Shown in pieces: positions 15,413 through 24,697 of a stretch of DNA of 64,000 nt. The notes beneath the pieces are model-generated. The model saw only the letters and a program-made list of their open reading frames with translations. It was not told where the DNA came from and searched no databases. The stretch comes from CADEED01 sp035525785 (GTDB lineage Bacteria; Pseudomonadota; Gammaproteobacteria; Steroidobacterales; Steroidobacteraceae), in the NCBI GenBank assembly GCA_035525785.1, contig DATLDQ010000126.1:3125-67124 (forward strand). Reading direction: 5' to 3'. Made by a program: the position numbers and the translations under genes. The first letter of the stretch is position 1; every line of letters starts with the position of its first letter.

Positions 15413-16399
15413 ATGGAATATCTGCCGTCCGCCGCGCGCTACCAGTCGATCAAGTACAACCGCGTCGGGCGCAGCGGCCTGAAACTTCCGGCCGTGTCGC
15501 TCGGCTTCTGGCACAACTTCGGCGACGTCGACGTGTTCCAGAACGGCCGCGACATCGCGCGCCGCGCTTTCGATCTCGGCATCACGCACTTCGACCTGGC
15601 TAACAACTATGGTCCCTCGCCGGGTTCGGCCGAGGAGAATTTCGGCCTTCTCATGAAGAAGGATTTCCTGCCATACCGTGACGAGCTGGTCATCTCCTCG
15701 AAGGCCGGCTATCTCATGTGGCCCGGTCCGTATGGCGAATGGGGATCGCGCAAGTACCTGGTGGCGAGCTGCGACCAGTCGCTGAAGCGCATGGGCCTCT
15801 CGTACGTAGACATCTTCTACAGCCACCGTTTCGACCCGGAGACGCCGCTCGAAGAGACCATGGGCGCGCTCGACTACATCGTGCGTTCCGGCCGCGCGTT
15901 GTACGCCGGCATCTCGAGCTACGACCCCGGGCAGACGGCGAAGGCCGCCGCGATGCTGCGCGATCTCGGCACGCCGTGTCTCATCCACCAGCCCAGCTAT
16001 TCGATGTTCAACCGCTGGGTCGAGGATGGCCTGCTCGACGTGCTGGACAAGGAAGGCATGGGTTGCATCGTGTTCTCACCGCTCGCGCAAGGCCTGCTGA
16101 CCAATAAGTACCTCAACGGCATCCCCGAGGGTTCGCGCGCGTCGAAGCATACCTCGCTCGACCCCGAGGCCATCACTGCCGACAAGGTCGGCAAGATCCG
16201 CAAGCTCAACGACATCGCGAAATCGCGCGGCCAGTCGCTGGCGCAGCTCGCGGTGGCGTGGACCTTGCGGCACAAGCAGGTGACGTCATCGCTGATCGGT
16301 GCGAGCAAGGTCGCGCACGTGGAAGAGGCCGTGGCGGCGTCGCAGAACGCCACGTTCACGACGGCGGAGCTCGCGGCCATCGAGGCCGCGTTGAAATAG
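15413..16399 (+). CDS. Aldo/keto reductase, YghZ / L-glyceraldehyde-3-phosphate reductase type
   Basis: 328 residues. Tetrad residues of the AKR barrel are visible: Asp in HFDLANNYGP with Tyr five residues on, Lys in ISSKAGY and His in FYSHRFDP. 'LPAVSLGFWHNFG', 'SGRALYAGISSYDP' and 'SLIGASKVAHVEEAV' match the AKR14/YghZ subgroup, which reduces L-glyceraldehyde 3-phosphate and other aldehydes with NADPH. It starts eight bases after the GlyGly-CTERM gene, but its cytoplasmic role has no obvious link to that protein. Confidence 0.9.
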   Translation: MEYLPSAARYQSIKYNRVGRSGLKLPAVSLGFWHNFGDVDVFQNGRDIARRAFDLGITHFDLANNYGPSPGSAEENFGLLMKKDFLPYRDELVISSKAGYLMWPGPYGEWGSRKYLVASCDQSLKRMGLSYVDIFYSHRFDPETPLEETMGALDYIVRSGRALYAGISSYDPGQTAKAAAMLRDLGTPCLIHQPSYSMFNRWVEDGLLDVLDKEGMGCIVFSPLAQGLLTNKYLNGIPEGSRASKHTSLDPEAITADKVGKIRKLNDIAKSRGQSLAQLAVAWTLRHKQVTSSLIGASKVAHVEEAVAASQNATFTTAELAAIEAALK

Positions 16400-16548
16400 C
16401 GATTTATGTTCATCGGCCGTGTCACGAATGCGGCTCTCGTGACATCGCCGACTCGGCGCTGAAGTAGTTCGTCGATCTGGTCGGCAAGACGCGCTTCGCC
16501 ATGGCAACATCGCCGCCTCCGTTCATAACTACAAGAAAACGGCCCGCC

Positions 16549-19338
16549 ATGTCGCAGACCAGGCAATTCGCGCTGCTCGTCGCCACTCTCACGCTGCCGT
16601 TCGTCGCCCAGGCCGGCGTCAATTCCTGGACCAGCACCGGACCCGAAGGTGGTTTCACCACCGCGGTCGCGGCGTCACCGCAGGATTCGACGCTGTTGCT
16701 GGCCGGAACGGCCGGGGGCACTTACCGCTCGGTGAACGGCGGGGCCACGTGGCAGCTCGCGGTCTCGCCTTCGTCCGTACCCGTGAACTTCACGTTCAAC
16801 CCCGTACGACCCGCGCAGGTATGCAGCGCGAACAACAACCTGCTGTGCAGCTCGGACGCGGGCGCTACCTTCGTCTATATCGGCAACGACCGCCAACCCC
16901 CGGGCAACGGCGCGCGCGACCTGTGGTTCACGCGCGATGGCGTCTATCTATATGCCGCGACGAACATGGGGCGGGTGTCCCGGACGCTGAGCACCGACAT
17001 CGGTGCCGCATGGACCGACGTGACCGGCCCCTGGCCGCTGACGTCCAATACGTTGACCGCCATGACCGGGGATCCCAACGATGCGAATGCGCTGTACGTC
17101 GCGGTGTCGGGCAGCGGTGTGTACAAGACGGTGAATGGCGGCACTTCCTGGACGCCTGCCGGCGCGGGTCCCAGCAGCGGCATCTACCTCGTGAACCAGA
17201 TCGTGGTCATGCCGGGCAACTCGAATCGCGTGGTGATCGCGGCCAATGACGGTTTGTACATCAGCACGAATGGTGGCGCGAGCTGGGCACACCCCTCCGG
17301 ATTCGGCGCCGCGCGGACCGTGGCCATCGACCCGCTGCATCCGGACACCGTCGTCGCGGTCATGTCCGGAGGCGGCGTCGTGCGCAGCTCCAACGCGGGC
17401 GATACCTTTTCGCTGGTGGGGAGCCCGCTGGTCTCCACCTATCAGCCGATGCGCATGGAGTTCGATGGCGGCACACCGAGCCGCCTGCTGCTCGCTTCCG
17501 GCGATGGTCCTCTCATCAGCGCGAACGTGGGTCTCACGTTCTCGCCGGCCACCAGCGGCATTCATTCCGCCAGTCTCCAGGCATTGACGAGCAGCGATTC
17601 GGGCACGGTATACGCCGCACTCAACGCCGGCCCGGTCGGCATCTTCCGCCGCACCAGCACGGGCTGGCAGGCCGTGAACAACGCCAATCTCTTTGCCGCG
17701 CTCGGCAACATCACGGTGCTCTACGAAGTGGCCACCGCACCGCAGGACGGCAACGTCATCTACGTCGCCGGTTTCAACGACCAGATCGTCAAATCGGTCG
17801 ATGGCGGCTCGACCTGGGCCCAGGCTGCGAATCCGCTGGTGAACGCGGGGCGCTCGTTCCGGCACATCGCGATCGACCCCACGAACGTCGCCATCGCCTA
17901 TGCGGGCAGCGTGAACGACGGCGTCTACAAGACGGTGGATGGCGGCGCCCACTGGATCAAGCAGTCCACGGGCCTGTCCAGTTTCATCAGCGCCCTGACG
18001 GTGGATCGCAACAACCCGCAAGTGGTGTATGCCGGCGCGGTCGCGGGAAACACCAGCGTGTTCAAGTCCGTGGACGGCGGCGCCACATGGTCGCCCACCG
18101 GAGCCATGGCGCAGCAGCTAGGCGTCAACCAGATTGCCATCGATCCCACCGACAGCCGCGTCGTCTACGCCGCGATGCACGACAAGCTATTCAAGTCCAC
18201 CGACGCTGGCGCCACCTGGAGCATCCCGTCCACTTTCGCTGTCCCCCGCGGCGTGCACGTCGACCGCGAACGCCCGAGCACGGTCGTCGCGGGATACATG
18301 AGCGCGTTCAACGGCTTCATGCGCAGCGTGGATTCAGGCGCGGGTTGGGAGCAGGTGGACTGGCCTGCGGGCTTCAGCACCGGCAATGGCATCAATGCCA
18401 TGCTGGTGGACCGGGTACGTCCCGGGCTTGTGATCTCCGGAGGCTTCGGCACCAGCATCATGGAATATGAAGTGGCGCCGGACATGGTCGTCACGCTCGC
18501 CGTGCCGGCGAGCATCGACATCGGCGCGACGGTGAACGCCCGGATGACGGTGCACAACAGCGCGGGCCTGGCGCCGTCGATCACTGCGCTGCGGCTCGTG
18601 CTGCCTGCATGGCTCACGGCCGCGCCTGCCGCGCCGTGCTCACTCGCCGGGCAGACCGTGACTTGCACCGTGCCCGGACTTCGCGCGAACGACGGGACGC
18701 TCACCATCGACGTGCCCGTGACCGCATCAACGACGCCTTCGGCGAGCAGCGACATCGTCGCGCAAATGGACACCCGCGAGTTCGACCCCGACACATCGAA
18801 CAACCGCGTGACGGTGCAGGCGGCTTCCGTGGCGCGCGCGGATCTCGCCGTGACACCGGTGCCGGGTTCCCGGTCCGTCGTCCGCAACGCGGCCGTGAGC
18901 CTGGGACTTACGGCCAGCAACACAGGCCCGACGCTGGCGCCGAACGCGCGCGTGACCATCACGATGCCAGCCGGCATCACGCTTACCAGCAGCACGACGA
19001 CACTCGGCGCCTGCACGGGGGCGACGCAAGTGATCTGCACGCTGGGATCGATGCCGAATGGCGCGACCGCCACGATCACGCTCAATGGCACCGCGACCGC
19101 GAGCGGTAACGCGGTGATCGAAGCCGTCATCGCTTCGGACGCGGTGGATGCCGCCGCAACCAACAACACCGGCAATGCGACCTTCGGGATCAGCGAGCCT
19201 GCACCGGCGGGCGGGTCGGGTGGAAGTAGCGGCGGCGGAGGTGGTGGTGGCCGCTTCGACTGGCTGCTCGTCGGATTGTTAGGGATGCTCGCGGCCGCGA
19301 GGCTCGCCGGGCAGCATCGGCGGGCGCCGATCAGCTAG
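16549..19338 (+). CDS. Large exported BNR/sortilin-type repeat protein with DUF11 domains and GlyGly-CTERM tail
   Basis: 929 residues from ATG 16549 (MSQTRQFALLVATLTLPFVAQA, a clear signal peptide). About eight BNR/Vps10-type propeller repeats follow, each with a 'SxDGGxTW' turn (VNGGATWQLA, VNGGTSWTPA, TNGGASWAHP, VDGGSTWAQA, VDGGAHWIKQ, VDGGATWSPT, TDAGATWSIP). Residues about 645-895 hold two DUF11-like Ig repeats ('DMVVTLAVPASIDIGATVNARMTV', 'DLAVTPVPGSRSVVRNAAVSL'). The end is a Gly-rich linker, one TM helix and a basic tail, a GlyGly-CTERM signal. It is probably a surface adhesin or binding protein; ligand unknown. One TTGTTAGG octamer lies at 19276-19283. Confidence 0.86.
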   Translation: MSQTRQFALLVATLTLPFVAQAGVNSWTSTGPEGGFTTAVAASPQDSTLLLAGTAGGTYRSVNGGATWQLAVSPSSVPVNFTFNPVRPAQVCSANNNLLCSSDAGATFVYIGNDRQPPGNGARDLWFTRDGVYLYAATNMGRVSRTLSTDIGAAWTDVTGPWPLTSNTLTAMTGDPNDANALYVAVSGSGVYKTVNGGTSWTPAGAGPSSGIYLVNQIVVMPGNSNRVVIAANDGLYISTNGGASWAHPSGFGAARTVAIDPLHPDTVVAVMSGGGVVRSSNAGDTFSLVGSPLVSTYQPMRMEFDGGTPSRLLLASGDGPLISANVGLTFSPATSGIHSASLQALTSSDSGTVYAALNAGPVGIFRRTSTGWQAVNNANLFAALGNITVLYEVATAPQDGNVIYVAGFNDQIVKSVDGGSTWAQAANPLVNAGRSFRHIAIDPTNVAIAYAGSVNDGVYKTVDGGAHWIKQSTGLSSFISALTVDRNNPQVVYAGAVAGNTSVFKSVDGGATWSPTGAMAQQLGVNQIAIDPTDSRVVYAAMHDKLFKSTDAGATWSIPSTFAVPRGVHVDRERPSTVVAGYMSAFNGFMRSVDSGAGWEQVDWPAGFSTGNGINAMLVDRVRPGLVISGGFGTSIMEYEVAPDMVVTLAVPASIDIGATVNARMTVHNSAGLAPSITALRLVLPAWLTAAPAAPCSLAGQTVTCTVPGLRANDGTLTIDVPVTASTTPSASSDIVAQMDTREFDPDTSNNRVTVQAASVARADLAVTPVPGSRSVVRNAAVSLGLTASNTGPTLAPNARVTITMPAGITLTSSTTTLGACTGATQVICTLGSMPNGATATITLNGTATASGNAVIEAVIASDAVDAAATNNTGNATFGISEPAPAGGSGGSSGGGGGGGRFDWLLVGLLGMLAAARLAGQHRRAPIS

Positions 19339-19377
19339 CCGCGAATACCCCAACGAGGTTGCGCCGCGCGCCCAGGC

Positions 19378-20169
19378 TCAGCGGGCGTGACGAGTTGCCG
19401 CCGGCGGGCGCCGGCGCATCAACCATGCACCACCCAATGCCGCGACGAACAGGCCCAGCATGCCCGGCTCGGGCACCGGCCGGGCGCCGACACCGCGCGT
19501 GAGCGAGGTGATGTCAAAATTGAAGGAAGCGTTGCTCGCCACCGACGTGCAGCTGCCATCGACGCAATCGAAGACGTTTTCGAGGAAGTTGCCTTGCAGG
19601 TTCCAGGTGGGCAACGTGAAAGCATCGGCAGGTGTCATCGCGGCGCCGTCGAAAGCATCGAAATACTCGAAGTACGGGTAATCCGGCAGCGGCGTGCGAG
19701 CCGACGCGAAGATGTTGAGGAAGTAGCTGTGATAGCGGCCGGTGTATCCGGGCGTGAATACGTCCTCAGTCGCGGCGTTGATACTGTAGCTCTCCGACGA
19801 CCCCGCATTGCAGACGGGCTGGCAACCGTCGACGAAGGTGACGTACGCGTAGGTCCGTTCGAATTGCGGGAACGAAATCTCACGCCCGCCGAAATTCACC
19901 GTGGCCAGCGGTTGAGCGAGGCCGGTCGGATTGAAATCGACGAAGGTGTACTGGACGCCGCTGAGCGGCGGACCGGACGAAAGCAGGCGATCCGTTTCCA
20001 GAGTGAAGCTGCCGGCGATCGCGGTGCCGGTTTCGGCACCTTCGACCGCCGGAAGCGTGTACGAGGCGATGGTGCCCGTGAAATCCAGGTAGACGGGCAC
20101 TGCGCGTGCGACGTCGACGGAAGAAAGTGTGAGGGCCGCGGCGGCGGCGCGAAGCAGAAGCCGTTTCAT
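19378..20169 (-). CDS. PEP-CTERM sorting-domain protein
   Basis: 263 residues. Signal peptide to about residue 23 (cleavage after VARA), a beta-rich middle with paired cysteines (DGCQPVCNAG, FDCVDGSC), and the C-terminal tripartite PEP-CTERM signal VPEPGMLGLFVAALGGAWLMRRRPP. PEP-CTERM proteins are processed by exosortase and usually go to the surface or exopolysaccharide matrix. No exosortase gene is in the window. It is convergent with the GlyGly-CTERM gene at 16549. Confidence 0.87.
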   Translation of the reverse strand: MKRLLLRAAAAALTLSSVDVARAVPVYLDFTGTIASYTLPAVEGAETGTAIAGSFTLETDRLLSSGPPLSGVQYTFVDFNPTGLAQPLATVNFGGREISFPQFERTYAYVTFVDGCQPVCNAGSSESYSINAATEDVFTPGYTGRYHSYFLNIFASARTPLPDYPYFEYFDAFDGAAMTPADAFTLPTWNLQGNFLENVFDCVDGSCTSVASNASFNFDITSLTRGVGARPVPEPGMLGLFVAALGGAWLMRRRPPAATRHAR

Positions 20170-20248
20170 CGTTTTTTTCTCGGGTCCCCTGACGGCGCGA
20201 GACTAACGGAAGGGCGGCAGGGCGCGCCAGGCAACTCTACATAATGCG

Positions 20249-22192
20249 TCAGCTAGCGGCGCGCAAACCCTGCGTATTCGCGCCGCGTGATCGCGTGCGG
20301 TCGATGGCCTGCCGCAGCGCGTTGATCGACACCGGCTTCGACAGGAAGTCGTTCATGCCGGCCGCGAGACAGGCCTCGCGGTCACCGTCCATCGCGTTGG
20401 CGGTGAGGGCGACGACCGTGACATTCGGATCGCGCACGCCACCGGCGCGCAGCTGTCGCGTGGCTTCGAGCCCGTCGAGCTCGGGCATGTTGCAATCCAT
20501 GAGCACCAGGTCGAAGTGGGCGGTCGACAGCGCGGCCAGAGCCTCTCGGCCGTCGGCCACCACCGTGACCACGTGGCCCAGCTGCTTGAGCATGGCCTCG
20601 ATGATCATCTGGTTGACCGCGTTGTCCTCGGCCACGAGCACCGTCAGCGACTCGGGCCGCAACGCCTGCGTGGTGGTGCTGTTCGCAGTCACCGGCATTT
20701 CCGCCACCGGCAGATCGAGCGCAAAGCGGAACGTCGACCCGTGCTTGAGCTCGCTCGTCACCGAGATCTCGCCGCCCATGAGATTCACGAGCTTCTGCGA
20801 AATGACCAGGCCCAGGCCCGTACCGCCGCCGCGCTGTTGGCGCGAATCCGCTACCTGATTGAACGGTGTGAACAGTCGAGCCAGTGAATCTGCGCTCATG
20901 CCGATGCCGGTGTCGTGCATGGTGAACTCGACGAGCGCCGCGCCATGCGCGTCCCGGATGCCGCGCACCACCAGCCGCACCTCGCCGCGATCGGTGAATT
21001 TCACGGCGTTGTTGCCAAGGTTCAGCAGCACTTGCGAGAGACGTTGCCGGTCGCCGGTCACCGCCGCGGGCAGCGCCGGGTCCGCATCGACGATGAAACG
21101 TATCTGTTTCGCGCGCGCCTGCGTGCTCAGCAGGGCGTCGAGCTCGGCGAGCAGGCCCGATATTTCGAACGCGCGCGGGTACAGCTCCAGCTTCTCCGCC
21201 TCGATCTTCGAGAAGTCTAGGATGTCGTTGATGATCCGCAGCAGCGACTCGCCGCTGCCGGCGAGGATGTCGAGCAGCTTCTTCTGTTCGGGTGTCGGCG
21301 ACTTCGCGCGCAGCAGCTCCGCGACGCCCAGCATGCCGTTCATCGGCGTGCGGATCTCGTGGCTCATCATGGCGAGGAAGGTGGCCTTCGCGCGATTGGC
21401 GGCGTCGGCCGCCGCGGCATTCTGCTCGGCCTCGGCGCGCGCCTTGCGCATTTTCTGGACGATCGACGCCGCGAACTTCCGCAGCTGGTGCGCGACGGCG
21501 CCGGCGCCGATGGACAGCATCGTGACTACCGCGAGCGCCAGGAAGAGGATCTGCCGGATTCCGGCGATGCGCTCCTCCAGTTTGTCGAGCACCATGTCGA
21601 GCCCGAACATGCCGACCAGGTTGCCAGCGCTGTCGCGGATGGGCGCGGCGGCGCTCAAGTAACTGTGACCGTCCGCGTCCGGACGCGGCGCGGGGTCGGC
21701 ATAGTCCACGCCATCACGGAAGGCGGCTTCATAGGCCGGGTCGCGCACGTCGTAGAGATTCATGATGGGGTCGGGCGGTCGCTCGTTGCCCGGCACGCGA
21801 TACAGGTTGGCGCCATCCAGCACCCAGTAGATGCGCCCGTGGCGATACACGCCCGTGTACACGTAGTAGATGTCGTGGGTCGCGCGGTGCATGCGCACGA
21901 GGGGTTCGAGGAGGCGCAGGTGCTCCGGGCTCCCCTGCTGCGCGGGCGAGACCAGCGTCTTCAGAAGTTCGGCATCGATCTGCGCGGCCGTGGCGCGCGC
22001 CAGCTGCAACAGCTCGAGGCGGACGGCATCGACCTGCGCATCGCGAGCCTTCAGATACAGGATGGCGAGGCCCACCGTCGAGACGACGAACGTGCAGATG
22101 CCCGCCAGCAACGCATCGCGCAGCGGGTGGATCTTGCGTCCTCGTTTCGGGGCTCCGGGCATCGTCAGATGCTGCCGGACATATGACGGCAT
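20249..22192 (-). CDS. Hybrid sensor histidine kinase / response regulator
   Basis: 647 residues. Two TM segments (about 25-47 and 212-234) flank a periplasmic sensor region with a Cache/PAS-like look ('HDIYYVYTGVYRHGRIYWVLDGAN', 'PIRDSAGNLVGMFGLDMV'). The dimerisation domain has the phospho-acceptor His278 (SHEIRTPMNGMLG), then an HATPase (LNLGNNAVKFTD, DTGIGM, GGTGLGLVISQKLV) and a receiver with phospho-acceptor Asp566 (LVLMDCNMPELDG). There is no HPt domain and no response regulator next door, so an HPt protein elsewhere is likely. The start is uncertain; ATG 22162 is an alternative. It lies downstream of the GntP operon after a 124-base gap. Confidence 0.92.
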   Translation of the reverse strand: MPSYVRQHLTMPGAPKRGRKIHPLRDALLAGICTFVVSTVGLAILYLKARDAQVDAVRLELLQLARATAAQIDAELLKTLVSPAQQGSPEHLRLLEPLVRMHRATHDIYYVYTGVYRHGRIYWVLDGANLYRVPGNERPPDPIMNLYDVRDPAYEAAFRDGVDYADPAPRPDADGHSYLSAAAPIRDSAGNLVGMFGLDMVLDKLEERIAGIRQILFLALAVVTMLSIGAGAVAHQLRKFAASIVQKMRKARAEAEQNAAAADAANRAKATFLAMMSHEIRTPMNGMLGVAELLRAKSPTPEQKKLLDILAGSGESLLRIINDILDFSKIEAEKLELYPRAFEISGLLAELDALLSTQARAKQIRFIVDADPALPAAVTGDRQRLSQVLLNLGNNAVKFTDRGEVRLVVRGIRDAHGAALVEFTMHDTGIGMSADSLARLFTPFNQVADSRQQRGGGTGLGLVISQKLVNLMGGEISVTSELKHGSTFRFALDLPVAEMPVTANSTTTQALRPESLTVLVAEDNAVNQMIIEAMLKQLGHVVTVVADGREALAALSTAHFDLVLMDCNMPELDGLEATRQLRAGGVRDPNVTVVALTANAMDGDREACLAAGMNDFLSKPVSINALRQAIDRTRSRGANTQGLRAAS

Positions 22193-22316
22193 GTCGGTGA
22201 GCGAGGTCGCAGCGCGACAGCCGTCTCCCGCTCATGCCGTAGGTGGCCGTAGCAGGGCGGGGCGTCAGGTGGCGGGGCGCCTGTGATGCAGGTCCACCCC
22301 GCGGCAGCGCGCTACC

Positions 22317-23624
22317 TCAATGGATCAAAGCCTCGAGGATCAACACGCCGATGATGCCGACCACGCCGACGATGCCTTCCATGAGCGTCCAGCTCTTCAG
22401 CGTGTCCTTGAGCGACAGGTTGAAGTATTCCTTGGCCATCCAGAAGCCAGAGTCGTTCACGTGCGAGAACATCAGGCTGCCGGCGCCGACGGCGAGCACC
22501 ATGAGATTGGGATCGACGTGCGCGGTCGCGACCACGGGAGCCATGAGCCCGGCGGCGGTCATGCCCGCGACGGTCGCGGAACCGAGCGACACGCGGATCA
22601 CGCCCGCGATCAGCCAGCCCAGGATCAGCGGGTCGATGGGGATGCTCGTGAGCGACGCCGAGATCTGCTTGTCGACGCCCGTGGCGACGAACACTTCTTT
22701 CAAGGTGCCGGCGCCCGCGATGATCAGCAGGATCACCGCGATGTCCTTCACCGAGTTGCCGTAATCATCCATGAGCGGGCCGATCTTGAGTCCGCGCGAC
22801 AACCCGAGCGTGTACGTAGCCACGGCCAGCGACAGCAGCATCACGATGAGCGGGTTGGTCCAGAACCTGAGCATCGACTGCAGGTGCTCGGGCGCCTGCG
22901 GCACCGCCATGGAACAGGCGATGAGCGCAACGGGCAGCAACGCGCTGCCGAAGCAGTTGAACGCGCTGGGCAGCTCGCTCTCGGGCCGCAGCGGAGCGAC
23001 GAACAACGTGATGGGGTTCGACTTCACGTGGCGGAACAGCCGCGCGAACACGGGGCCGGCGATGATCATTGCCGGCAGGGCGACGACGATGCCGTACATC
23101 AGCGTGGTGCTGATGTCCGCGCCGAAGATCGGCAGCATCGCCGTCGGGGCCGGGTGCGGCGGCAGGAAGCCGTGCGTCACGCTCAACGACGCGAACATCG
23201 GCACGCCTACGTAGATGGGCGGCACCTTGGTCTGCTGCACCACCGAGAACACCAGCGGCACCAGCAGCACGAAGCCCACGTTGTAGAACAACGGGATGCC
23301 CACCAGGAAGCCGGTGAACATCATCGCCCAGGTGACGTGCTTCTCGCCGAACAGGCGCATGAGCACCATGGCTATCTTCTGCGCGGCGCCGCTGTTGGCG
23401 ACGAGCTTGCCGAACATGGCGCCTATGCAGACGATGCCCAGCAGGCCGCCGAGCAGGTTGCCGATGCCCTTTTCGAGGACCCCGGGCACTTTCTCCGCGG
23501 GCAGCCCCAGCAGCAGCGCAGCCACGGAAGAGGCGACCAGGAACGCGAGGAAAGGCTGGATCTTCGCCCAGCTGATCAGCAGCACCAGCAGGACGATGGA
23601 GGCGAAGACGTAGACCATCTCCAT
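22317..23624 (-). CDS. GntP-family gluconate / sugar-acid permease
   Basis: 435 residues and about 12 TM segments. The GntP family imports gluconate and related hydroxy acids with protons. Family segments seen: 'GFLVGIPLFYNVGFVLLVPLVFSVV', 'FLPPHPAPTAM', 'IAGVIRVSLGSATVAGMTAAGL' and 'SLMFSHVNDSGFWMAKEYFNLS'. It starts one base after the stop of the SMP-30 lactonase gene in an operon GH3 - lactonase - permease, which strongly suggests gluconate (or a similar aldonate) as substrate. Confidence 0.92.
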   Translation of the reverse strand: MEMVYVFASIVLLVLLISWAKIQPFLAFLVASSVAALLLGLPAEKVPGVLEKGIGNLLGGLLGIVCIGAMFGKLVANSGAAQKIAMVLMRLFGEKHVTWAMMFTGFLVGIPLFYNVGFVLLVPLVFSVVQQTKVPPIYVGVPMFASLSVTHGFLPPHPAPTAMLPIFGADISTTLMYGIVVALPAMIIAGPVFARLFRHVKSNPITLFVAPLRPESELPSAFNCFGSALLPVALIACSMAVPQAPEHLQSMLRFWTNPLIVMLLSLAVATYTLGLSRGLKIGPLMDDYGNSVKDIAVILLIIAGAGTLKEVFVATGVDKQISASLTSIPIDPLILGWLIAGVIRVSLGSATVAGMTAAGLMAPVVATAHVDPNLMVLAVGAGSLMFSHVNDSGFWMAKEYFNLSLKDTLKSWTLMEGIVGVVGIIGVLILEALIH

Positions 23625-23625
23625 G

Positions 23626-24687
23626 TCAGAAGCCCTGGCCGGAAACGTTCAGGCGGATGCGCGCCACCATGTTGCTCGACGTGAGGAACAGCGTCTTGCC
23701 ATCCTCGCCGAACTTGCAGTTGGCCGTGGCCTTGCCGTCCCAGATGCGTCCGAGGCGCTTGCCGTCCGTCGAGAGCACGAGGATGCCGCCGGGCGCGCTC
23801 GTGAAGATGGTGCCGTCCGCGGCGACGGTGAGGCCGTCGGGAAGACCAGGGCTGTCGTTACCGATGAGGTCGGTGACGTCGGCGAACAGTTTCTTGCCCG
23901 TGACGTTGCCGCCCTTGTCGAGCGAGTACGCCATGATGATGGCCTTGGTGGGCTCGGACTGTGTGACGTACAGGGTCTTCTCATCAGGCGAAAGCGCGAC
24001 GCCATTCGGACGCACGAGCTCCTTCTCGATGACCGTGACCTTGCCGTCCTTGCCGCGGCGGTACACGCCGTTGAACGCGATCTCCTTCTCCGGAGCGTCG
24101 TCGAACTTCTTGAAGCCGTATGGCGGGTCGGTGAAGAACAGCACGCCCGACTTCGTCTTCGCCACGTCGTTCGGGCTGGCGAACTTCTTGCCGTCGAGAT
24201 TGCTGGCCAGCGTCGTCTTCCGTTTGTTCTTGAGGTCGAGGCGCTGGATGACGCGGTTGCCCGTATCGGCGTAGACGATGCTCTTCTTGTCGTAGATGGC
24301 GAGGCCATTGGCGCCGGCTTCACGCCACACCGCCGGGTCCGGGTTCGCCGCACCCGATGGATCGAGGAATTTTTCGAGGCCACCGCCCTGCGACCACTTC
24401 CACATCTTGTTGCCGGGCACGTCGGTGAAGAGAAGATAGCCGCCGTTCCTCACCCAGATCGGGCCTTCGGCCCAGCCGAAGCCTTCCGCGAGCTTCTCGA
24501 TCTTCCAGTCCTTGGGGACGATCGCGTCCATGGCCGGGTCCCAGCGGTCGATGCGCGCTTCCTCGATCTTCGTCATCGGCACCGCGGTTTCCACGGCCTG
24601 CGCCGTGATGCTCAGCGCCGCGAGGACCAGCACCGCAGGGACAATCGTGACGCATCCACGCGCGCCGTAAGCTGACAACATTCTCAT
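23626..24687 (-). CDS. SMP-30 / gluconolactonase family protein, exported
   Basis: 353 residues with a signal peptide (cleavage near residue 30, ITAQA), so it acts in the periplasm. The six-bladed propeller motifs are visible: 'FGWAEGPIWVRNGGYLLFTDVPGNKMWKW' with the metal-binding Glu, 'FASPNDVAKTKSGVLFFTDPPYG', 'LVRPNGVALSPDEKTLYV' and 'DSPGLPDGLTVAADG'. It should hydrolyse an aldonolactone such as glucono-1,5-lactone. GGAGGGGG just before the start is a strong ribosome-binding site. It sits between the GH3 glucosidase and the GntP permease. Confidence 0.92.
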   Translation of the reverse strand: MRMLSAYGARGCVTIVPAVLVLAALSITAQAVETAVPMTKIEEARIDRWDPAMDAIVPKDWKIEKLAEGFGWAEGPIWVRNGGYLLFTDVPGNKMWKWSQGGGLEKFLDPSGAANPDPAVWREAGANGLAIYDKKSIVYADTGNRVIQRLDLKNKRKTTLASNLDGKKFASPNDVAKTKSGVLFFTDPPYGFKKFDDAPEKEIAFNGVYRRGKDGKVTVIEKELVRPNGVALSPDEKTLYVTQSEPTKAIIMAYSLDKGGNVTGKKLFADVTDLIGNDSPGLPDGLTVAADGTIFTSAPGGILVLSTDGKRLGRIWDGKATANCKFGEDGKTLFLTSSNMVARIRLNVSGQGF

Positions 24688-24697
24688 ACCCCCTCCG

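Noticed and set aside
22320..23684. Plus-strand open frame of 454 codons rich in His, Glu and Arg
   Set aside because: It is antisense to the GntP permease; the composition is the mirror of TM-helix codons.
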